From contig CALNBT010000254.1 of assembly GCA_937874345.1 (NCBI GenBank), forward strand, positions 1 through 13,072: DNA of 13,072 bases. Reading direction: 5' to 3'. Made by a program: the position numbers and the translations under genes. This document shows, piece by piece, positions 7,768 through 13,072 of this stretch (positions within the stretch are counted from its first letter, which is position 1; each line of letters opens with the position of its first letter). The notes below the pieces were generated by a model. The model was not told the DNA's origin and made no database searches. It saw only the letters and a list, made by a program, of their open reading frames with translations. Origin of the DNA: an uncultured Prevotella sp. (GTDB lineage: Bacteria; Bacteroidota; Bacteroidia; Bacteroidales; Bacteroidaceae).

Positions 7768-8745
7768 ATGCTGTACGTTGAAGTACAAGAAATGAATCGT
7801 TTATCGAGCTTCTATCTGGCGATGGAAGAATATATTGCGCGCTACATAAACACGAACGAAGACTGTTTCTTCATGTGGCAAGTACCAGCAACAGTAATGG
7901 TAGGTCGTAACCAACTGATAAACAACGAAGTAAATCTTTCTTATTGTCACGAAAACAACATTCACGTGTTGCGTCGCAAAAGCGGTGGAGGATGTATTTA
8001 CGTGGACAAAAGTTGTCTTTTATTCTCATATATCACTCACGATGAACAAGTAAATTTAGTCTTTTCCCAATACATCAATCTCATTGTCGAGATGTTAAAC
8101 AAAATGGGCATTGCTGCAACTGCAGGAGGACGAAATGACGTCATGATCGATGGAAAGAAGATTTCAGGCAATGCGTTTTACCATGTACCAGGTAGAAGCA
8201 TCGTTCATGGAACCATGTTGTACGATACCGACATGGAAAATATGGTGAAAAGCATTACTCCCAGTGAAGAAAAATTGATTAGCAAAGGTGTCGAAAGTGT
8301 GAGACAGCATATTGCTTTACTGAAAGATTTCACAACGCTTTCGCTCGAGAAATTCAAACAGCTTACCAAACAATATCTCTGTTCTTCTGAATTGGTTCTA
8401 ACGACAGACGATGTGAAAGGCATTGAGGAAATTGAAAAAGACTATCTATCTGACAATTTCACATTTGGAAATAATCCTCGATATTCTATCAGCAACAAAA
8501 AACACTTCGATAATGTCGGGAATATGGAAGTATATATTCAGCTTAAAAACGATGTTATCAAGCATATAAATATCCTTGGAGACTATTTTTTGACAGGTGA
8601 TATTGACAATCAGGTTCTGAAACCTTTACAAAATATTCAGTATAATGAATACGAAATAACAGCAGCATTGCCCGAAAATATTGGAGACATTGTGAGGAAC
8701 TTGAGAAAAGATCAGTTGATTGAGCTTATCATGGCTCATCCTTAA
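7768..8745 (+). CDS. lplA: Lipoate--protein ligase
   Basis: A 325-residue cytoplasmic enzyme that activates free lipoate with ATP and attaches it to a lysine of carrier proteins such as GcvH and 2-oxoacid dehydrogenase E2. The catalytic domain spans about 1-240. LAMEEYIARY (17-26) is the N-terminal helix. Key motifs are MVGRNQLINNEVN (44-56), the lipoate-binding RRKSGGGCIYVD (69-80, RRxSGGG in characterised ligases), GRNDVMIDGKKISGNAF (121-137) with the expected catalytic Lys131, and HGTMLYD (147-153). The C-terminal 90 residues (FTFGNNPRYSI onward) look like the LplA accessory domain that favours the full two-step ligase over LipM or LipL transferases. The start at 7768 places the family N-terminal helix correctly. 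It lies 87 bases before gcvT on the same strand, fitting a role in lipoylating GcvH. Confidence 0.93.
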   Translation: MLYVEVQEMNRLSSFYLAMEEYIARYINTNEDCFFMWQVPATVMVGRNQLINNEVNLSYCHENNIHVLRRKSGGGCIYVDKSCLLFSYITHDEQVNLVFSQYINLIVEMLNKMGIAATAGGRNDVMIDGKKISGNAFYHVPGRSIVHGTMLYDTDMENMVKSITPSEEKLISKGVESVRQHIALLKDFTTLSLEKFKQLTKQYLCSSELVLTTDDVKGIEEIEKDYLSDNFTFGNNPRYSISNKKHFDNVGNMEVYIQLKNDVIKHINILGDYFLTGDIDNQVLKPLQNIQYNEYEITAALPENIGDIVRNLRKDQLIELIMAHP

Positions 8746-8759
8746 AGTTTCATTCTACA

Positions 8760-8784
8760 ATAGAAATCCTTTAATGCTTTCTAT
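8760..8784 (+). other. Small hairpin between lplA and gcvT
   Basis: ATAGAAA (8760-8766) pairs with TTTCTAT (8778-8784) around an 11-base loop, 14 bases after the lplA stop. It is A+T-rich and has no U-tract after it, so it is unlikely to stop transcription. The 87-base gap is too short for a tandem glycine riboswitch, and I see none of that motif. Role unknown, possibly chance. Confidence 0.25.
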
Positions 8785-8832
8785 CAGGAGAATCCAAACA
8801 CAACAAAGAAAATTTGATATTAATTACGATAT

Positions 8833-9927
8833 ATGGAAAATAAACGAACTTGTCTTTATGACAAACATGTTGCTTTGAACGCATTGATGCAACCTTTCGG
8901 AGGTTTCGACATGCCGATACAGTATTCGTCTATCACGGAAGAACATCAGGCTGTGAGACAACATTGTGGTGTATTTGACGTCTCGCACATGGGCGAGGTT
9001 TATGTTACTGGGCAAGATGCTGAACGTTATGTCAATCATATTTTCACCAACGATGTCACCAATGCACCTATCAACAAGATTTATTACGGTATGATGCTGT
9101 ATCCTAATGGAGGGACAGTAGACGATTTGCTGGTATACAAAATGGACGAAAACAAATTTTTTATCGTTATCAATGCAGCAAATATTGACAAAGACGTGGC
9201 ATGGATGCGTGAACATGCTGCAGAATATAATGTGAACATTGACCATCTGTCAGACAAATACGGGCAGTTAGCAGTACAAGGTCCTGAAGCAGAAGTTGTC
9301 GTTGAAGAAGTATTACATCTTCCTTGCAAGGAGCTATCATTTTATTCCCTTAAGACGATTGATGTAAATGGTGATAATATCATTGTTAGTCGTACAGGAT
9401 ATACTGGTGAGGATGGATTTGAAATTTACGCTTCGCACGAATTAATCAACAACTTTTGGGACCAACTGTTAGCCAGCAAGCGTTGCTTGCCTTGTGGTTT
9501 AGGTTGTCGCGATACGCTGCGTTTTGAAGTTGGTCTTCCGCTCTATGGTGATGAATTGTCCGAAAACATTTCTCCAGTGATGGCAGGTCTCAGCATATTC
9601 TGCAAATTAGACAAACCTGAATTTATAGGAAAAGAAGCTCTTCGTCAACAAAAGGAAGAAGGAGTTGCGCAGAAATTGGTAGGCTTGGAGCTGAAAGACA
9701 AGGCTATTCCACGGCATGGTTACAATGTTATTGCTGACGGAAAGCCAGTGGGAGTTGTTACGACAGGCTATCATGGCATCAGTGTCGACAAGAGTATTGC
9801 CATGGCATTGGTTGATACAGAATTTTCTAAGTTGGGAACAGAACTGGAAATACAGATTCGCAAGAAGACATTTCCATGTGTTGTGGTCAAGAAGAAGTTC
9901 TACGACAAACATTATAAGAAAGATTAA
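8833..9927 (+). CDS. gcvT: Glycine cleavage system T protein (aminomethyltransferase)
   Basis: A 364-residue T-protein, the normal family length. It takes the aminomethyl group carried on lipoylated GcvH, releases ammonia and forms 5,10-methylenetetrahydrofolate. Motifs in order are FGGFDMPIQY (22-31), GVFDVSHMGE (46-55), the folate-site MLYPNGGTVDDLLVYK (88-103) with the catalytic Asp in the Asp97-Asp98 pair, SRTGYTGEDGFEIY (186-199) and GLGCRDTLRFEVGLPLYGDEL (222-242, with Arg226). The C-terminal barrel domain runs from about 280 to the end, with GYHGISVDKSIAMALV (312-327). The usual Ala of GLGARDTLR is Cys225 here, a mild substitution. The ATG at 8833 is well placed relative to the family start. 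gcvH follows after 36 bases, so the two are probably co-transcribed. All key residues appear present. Confidence 0.97.
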   Translation: MENKRTCLYDKHVALNALMQPFGGFDMPIQYSSITEEHQAVRQHCGVFDVSHMGEVYVTGQDAERYVNHIFTNDVTNAPINKIYYGMMLYPNGGTVDDLLVYKMDENKFFIVINAANIDKDVAWMREHAAEYNVNIDHLSDKYGQLAVQGPEAEVVVEEVLHLPCKELSFYSLKTIDVNGDNIIVSRTGYTGEDGFEIYASHELINNFWDQLLASKRCLPCGLGCRDTLRFEVGLPLYGDELSENISPVMAGLSIFCKLDKPEFIGKEALRQQKEEGVAQKLVGLELKDKAIPRHGYNVIADGKPVGVVTTGYHGISVDKSIAMALVDTEFSKLGTELEIQIRKKTFPCVVVKKKFYDKHYKKD

Positions 9928-9963
9928 TCATTCATTAAATAAATCATAATAACATACACACCT

Positions 9964-10344
9964 ATGGCTAAAGTTATTGAAGGACTCTATTACAGTGAGT
10001 CACACGAATTTGTAAAAGTTGAGGGAAACACAGGTTACATCGGTATCACAGATTTTGCTCAACATGCGTTGGGAAACATCGTCTATGTAGATATGCCTGA
10101 AGTTGATGACGAAATAGAGGCAGGCGAAGATTTCGGAGCCGTTGAAAGCGTCAAAGCTGCAAGCGATATCACATCTCCTGTAAGTGGAACAGTTGTCGAA
10201 ATTAATGAATCTCTTGAAGAAACACCAGAGTTAATCAACCAGGATGCATTCGAAAACTGGATTATCAAGGTAGAAATGTCTGACAAAAGCGAGTTGGACA
10301 ACTTGATGGATGCACAGGCATACGACGAATTTTGTAAGAAATAA
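9964..10344 (+). CDS. gcvH: Glycine cleavage system H protein (lipoyl carrier)
   Basis: A 126-residue H-protein, full length for the family. It is the mobile carrier that shuttles the aminomethyl group from the P-protein to the T-protein, and electrons to dihydrolipoamide dehydrogenase. The lipoyl-bearing lysine is Lys64 in GAVESVKAASD (58-68), in the standard hairpin turn. Flanking conserved features are YIGITDFAQHALGNIVYVDMP (25-45), SPVSGTVVEIN (about 72-82) and ENWIIKVE (about 98-105). The protein is strongly acidic, as usual for GcvH. It ends in TAA at 10342-10344, and the next gene starts only 4 bases later, so translation is probably coupled. The upstream lipoate ligase is the likely modifying enzyme. 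Confidence 0.98.
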   Translation: MAKVIEGLYYSESHEFVKVEGNTGYIGITDFAQHALGNIVYVDMPEVDDEIEAGEDFGAVESVKAASDITSPVSGTVVEINESLEETPELINQDAFENWIIKVEMSDKSELDNLMDAQAYDEFCKK

Positions 10345-10348
10345 ATTC

Positions 10349-11671
10349 ATGAGCTATAAATTTTTTCCACATACTGAAGAGGATATTGCTCAGATGTTGG
10401 AAAGGATTGGCGTAACGTCACTCGATGATCTTTTCTCTGAGATACCCGAGAGTATCCGTTTTCAAAGGGACTACGACCTTCCTGAAGCGAAGAGTGAATT
10501 GGAAATACGTCAATTCTTTAACGAACTGGGCAACAAAAACAAGCAATTGACTTGTTTCACAGGTGCCGGTGTATACGATCATTACACACCTTCTGCCATT
10601 TCTTCTCTCGTTGGAAGATCTGAATTTTTGACCAGTTATACCCCCTATCAGGCTGAAATCTCACAGGGTACACTTCATTATATTTTTGAATTTCAAAGTA
10701 TGATGACTGCACTAACTGGCATGGATATCTCAAATGCGTCTATGTATGACGGTTCTACTGCTACGGCTGAAGCTGTTTTAATGGCCAATGCAGCATCGAA
10801 AAAGGCATCCAAAGTATTGGTTTCAGAGACAGTAGACCCCAAGATTTTGTCGGTTATCAAGACATATGCGCATTTCCAACACATCGTTATCGAGATGGTT
10901 TCTCAAAAAGACGGCGTTACTGATAAGCAACAGCTAGAGCAAAAGCTTTCTGCCGGGGACGTTGCTGGTGTGCTGGTACAACACCCAAACTACTTTGGTA
11001 TTGTCGAAGACTACGAAGGAGTGGCAGATATGTGCCATGCTAATAAAGCATTATTTATCATGAACAGCAACGCTGCCGACTTGGCCATATTGAAAACCCC
11101 AGGTGAACTAGGTGCCGACATTGCCGTTGGTGACGGACAGTCGTTAGGTATACCGATGAGCTGGGGCGGACCCTACGTGGGATATATGTGCTGTACCGAG
11201 AAGTTAATGCGTAAGATGCCGGGCCGAATTGTTGGTAAGACCGTAGACGAAGATGGTAAAAGATCTTTTGTATTAACCCTTCAGGCCCGCGAACAGCATA
11301 TCCGTCGCCAAAAGGCGACATCTAATATCTGTTCAAACCAGTCGCTGATGGCTCTTTGGGTAACAATATATCTTTCTTTGATGGGTAAAGAAGGTGTGAA
11401 AGAAGCTGCTCAATTATCTTATGACGGAGCACACTATCTTTGCGATGAACTGATCAAGACTGGTCATTTTACACTAACGTTCGAACAACCGTTCTTCAAT
11501 GAATTCTGTGTAAATTATGATGGTGACATCCATCAATTGCAGCAACGTTTCATCGATCATGGCTTTTTTGGAGGTATTCAGGTATCAGACAACACTTTAA
11601 TGTTGGCTGTAACCGAAAAGAGAACCAAGTCAGAAATTGATCAATTAATAGAATTGTGCCATGAATCGTAA
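10349..11671 (+). CDS. gcvPA: Glycine dehydrogenase (decarboxylating) subunit 1
   Basis: A 440-residue subunit matching the N-terminal half of one-chain P-proteins, so this organism uses the split GcvPA/GcvPB form. Motifs are the N-terminal FFPHTEEDIAQML (5-17), FTGAGVYDHYTP (70-81), SYTPYQAEISQGTL (96-109), ASMYDGSTATAEA (130-142), GDGQSLGIPMSWGGPYVGYM (261-280) and the KTVD...REQHIRRQKATSNICSNQ block (297-331). Like other alpha subunits it lacks the PLP lysine, which sits in GcvPB; the two form the active-site dimer that decarboxylates glycine. I chose the ATG at 10349, 4 bases after the gcvH stop. An ATG at 10310 would add 13 residues, overlap gcvH by 35 bases and lack family similarity. 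The 3' end overlaps gcvPB by 11 bases. No defect is seen. Confidence 0.96.
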   Translation: MSYKFFPHTEEDIAQMLERIGVTSLDDLFSEIPESIRFQRDYDLPEAKSELEIRQFFNELGNKNKQLTCFTGAGVYDHYTPSAISSLVGRSEFLTSYTPYQAEISQGTLHYIFEFQSMMTALTGMDISNASMYDGSTATAEAVLMANAASKKASKVLVSETVDPKILSVIKTYAHFQHIVIEMVSQKDGVTDKQQLEQKLSAGDVAGVLVQHPNYFGIVEDYEGVADMCHANKALFIMNSNAADLAILKTPGELGADIAVGDGQSLGIPMSWGGPYVGYMCCTEKLMRKMPGRIVGKTVDEDGKRSFVLTLQAREQHIRRQKATSNICSNQSLMALWVTIYLSLMGKEGVKEAAQLSYDGAHYLCDELIKTGHFTLTFEQPFFNEFCVNYDGDIHQLQQRFIDHGFFGGIQVSDNTLMLAVTEKRTKSEIDQLIELCHES

Positions 11672-12983
11672 ATTATATAGCAATCTGATTTTTGAATTAT
11701 CGCATCCAGGACGTAAGGGTTACACCCTTCCGAAAAATCCGTATGCACACCAGTCACTTCCCGAATCGTTAAAAAGAAGCACAGATGCAGAATTGCCCGA
11801 ATGCGATGAATTAACGGTTGTACGTCATTATACCAACCACAGCGAAAACAACTTTGGTGTAAACAACGGCTTTTATCCGTTGGGCTCATGTACAATGAAA
11901 TATAATCCGACGATCAATGAAGAGGTCGCATCTCATCCTTTCTTTGTGAACCTTCATCCGTTGCAACCCAAAGAAACGGTGCAAGGGGCTGAAGAGGTTT
12001 ACGAGAACCTCCAGCTATCGCTTGCCGAACTCACAGGAATGAGCCGATTTACACTCAATCCATGTGCCGGTGCTCATGGCGAATTGACCGGTCTGATGGT
12101 TATCAGCGCCTATCATCAGAGTCGTAATGATAACAAAAGAACCAAGGTAATCGTACCTGACTCTGCTCATGGTACGAATCCTGCATCTGCAGCCATCTGC
12201 GGTTTTGATGTAGTAGAAGTAAAGAGCAATGCCAACGGACAGGTGGATGTTGATGATCTGAAGACACTTCTTGGTGACGATATTGCAGGAATGATGATGA
12301 CGAACCCCAACACTTTGGGCATTTTCGAGACTCAAATTCCAGTGATTACCAAACTGGTTCACGAATGTGGCGGATTGATGTATTATGATGGAGCAAATCT
12401 CAACCCATTGCTGGGACAATGCAGACCTGGTGACATGGGATTTGATGTCATGCACGTGAATCTACATAAGACTTTCTCAACCCCTCATGGTGGTGGAGGA
12501 CCTGGAGCTGGCCCTGTTGGCGTTTGTGAAAAATTAGTTGATTTTCTGCCCACTCATGATATTGAGAAGGAAGCAAAACAATTCTTGAATATCGACATAC
12601 ATCCTTATCATGGTAACTTTGGCACATTGCTCAGAGCTTACGCTTATATTCTGACTTTAGGTAAAGAAAACATCAAGATGGTTGGTCCATTGGCTACGCT
12701 GAATGCTAATTACATCAAGGAATGCCTGAAAGATGTTTACGAACTTCCGATAGAAGGACTCTGCAAGCACGAGTTTGTATTCAACGGCTTGATCAACAAG
12801 AGTACAGGTGTAACAACAATGGATGTGGCAAAGCGTCTTCTTGACTATGGATTCCATGCTCCTACCATTTACTTCCCATTACTCTTCCACGAATCAATGA
12901 TGATCGAACCAACGGAAAACGAGAGCAAAGATACGATTGACGGATTTATTGCAGTGATGCATCAAATTGCAGAAGAGGCTTAG
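11661..12983 (+). CDS. gcvPB: Glycine dehydrogenase (decarboxylating) subunit 2, interrupted in frame by TAG
   Basis: The PLP-bearing beta subunit of the P-protein. It decarboxylates glycine and loads the aminomethyl group on GcvH. The 440 codons before the TAG include HPGRKGYTLP (15-24), FYPLGSCTMKYNP (71-83), LNPCAGAHGELTG (132-144), DSAHGTNPASA (167-177), the PLP site HVNLHKTFSTPHGGGGPGAGP (265-285) with Lys270, YYGNF-type YHGNFGTLLRAY (316-327) and the late EPTENESKD (416-424). The gene starts inside gcvPA (11-base overlap), typical of coupled subunits. Family members normally run on for roughly 40-50 residues beyond this point. The stop at 12981-12983 is premature: the same frame continues to the window edge with family-like sequence. 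The catalytic residues precede the stop, so a truncated product might fold, but loss of the conserved tail could impair assembly. Identity is certain; whether the product is functional is not. Confidence 0.93.
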   Translation: MNRKLYSNLIFELSHPGRKGYTLPKNPYAHQSLPESLKRSTDAELPECDELTVVRHYTNHSENNFGVNNGFYPLGSCTMKYNPTINEEVASHPFFVNLHPLQPKETVQGAEEVYENLQLSLAELTGMSRFTLNPCAGAHGELTGLMVISAYHQSRNDNKRTKVIVPDSAHGTNPASAAICGFDVVEVKSNANGQVDVDDLKTLLGDDIAGMMMTNPNTLGIFETQIPVITKLVHECGGLMYYDGANLNPLLGQCRPGDMGFDVMHVNLHKTFSTPHGGGGPGAGPVGVCEKLVDFLPTHDIEKEAKQFLNIDIHPYHGNFGTLLRAYAYILTLGKENIKMVGPLATLNANYIKECLKDVYELPIEGLCKHEFVFNGLINKSTGVTTMDVAKRLLDYGFHAPTIYFPLLFHESMMIEPTENESKDTIDGFIAVMHQIAEEA

Positions 12984-13072
12984 GCCGATCCTGAAATTGT
13001 AAAGACAGCACCACATGTGACACCAATCAAACGCGTAAATGATGTAGAAGCAGCGAAACATCCTATTTTGAC
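12984..13072 (+). pseudogene. gcvPB: Continuation of the gcvPB frame after the in-frame TAG (window edge)
   Basis: In the frame of gcvPB, 29 complete sense codons follow the TAG with no further stop before the window ends. The translation begins ADPEIVKTAPHVTPIKR and continues NDVEAAKHPIL. It matches the usual C-terminal tail of GcvPB proteins, in which a PE-x-V-x-x-APH-x-T-x-x-x-R-x-DE-x-x-AAR-x-P-x-LR pattern follows the EPTE...ESK block. No frameshift is needed; a single sense codon in place of TAG restores the family sequence. The true end of the gene lies past the window. Marked as pseudogene only to show a separated gene piece. It is translated if the TAG is an error, suppressed or recoded. 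Confidence 0.85.

Noticed and set aside
8746..8832. Glycine riboswitch upstream of gcvT
   Set aside because: The gap is only 87 bases, too short for the tandem form, and I found no matching conserved core; only a weak A+T hairpin is present.
10310..10348. Upstream ATG start for gcvPA, adding 13 residues
   Set aside because: It would overlap gcvH coding sequence by 35 bases, and the extra residues are a frame-shifted reading of the GcvH C-terminus. The ATG at 10349 gives the family N-terminus.
12981..12983. Pyrrolysine insertion at the gcvPB TAG
   Set aside because: The position is in a variable C-terminal linker far from the PLP site, no pyl genes are visible, and GcvPB is not a known pyrrolysine protein. 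Mutation or consensus error is simpler.

Overview
The window looks like chromosomal DNA from a member of the Bacteroidota, most like Prevotellaceae or another Bacteroidales. The evidence is the A+T-leaning composition, the lack of clear Shine-Dalgarno sequences before most starts, TAnnTTTG-type -7 promoter boxes with TTTG about 20 bases upstream, the outer-membrane beta-barrel family present, and the gene order fused aspartokinase/homoserine dehydrogenase, phosphoglycerate-mutase-like protein, threonine synthase. It reads as ordinary core metabolism. I see no tRNA, rRNA, CRISPR array, insertion sequence or phage gene.

Layout. (1) 1-1288, plus strand: the 3' end of a GT4-type glycosyltransferase and a YbhN/LPG-synthase-TM-like membrane protein, probably one envelope glycolipid operon. 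(2) 1437-2042, minus strand: a small secreted outer-membrane beta-barrel protein, with its own terminator at 1374-1419 and promoter at about 2098-2128. (3) 2043-2522: a 480-base divergent intergenic region holding promoters for both flanking genes, an inverted repeat, and a leader of about 155 nt before thrA. (4) 2523-7503: the threonine operon, made of fused ThrA, a cofactor-independent phosphoglycerate-mutase-like protein in the place expected for homoserine kinase, and ThrC. It ends in a strong intrinsic terminator at 7521-7566. (5) 7768 to the window end: lipoate-protein ligase, then the glycine cleavage genes gcvT, gcvH, gcvPA and gcvPB.

How the genes work together. Threonine module: aspartate goes to aspartyl phosphate and later to homoserine through ThrA, then to O-phosphohomoserine (inferred for the mutase-like protein), then to threonine through ThrC. 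Aspartate-semialdehyde dehydrogenase is not in the window. Glycine module: the ligase can lipoylate Lys64 of GcvH. GcvPA/GcvPB decarboxylate glycine onto the lipoyl arm, and GcvT releases ammonia and passes the one-carbon unit to tetrahydrofolate. Dihydrolipoamide dehydrogenase is not in the window.

The most notable observation is in gcvPB. A TAG stop at 12981-12983 interrupts the gene in frame, and the same frame stays open for 29 complete codons to the window edge, encoding what looks like the normal conserved C-terminus of the family. No other complete gene here ends in TAG. A nonsense mutation or consensus error is the simplest explanation; readthrough or recoding of UAG is the exciting but less likely one. 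The second notable point is the probable non-orthologous homoserine kinase. I found no evidence of a wholly new system.
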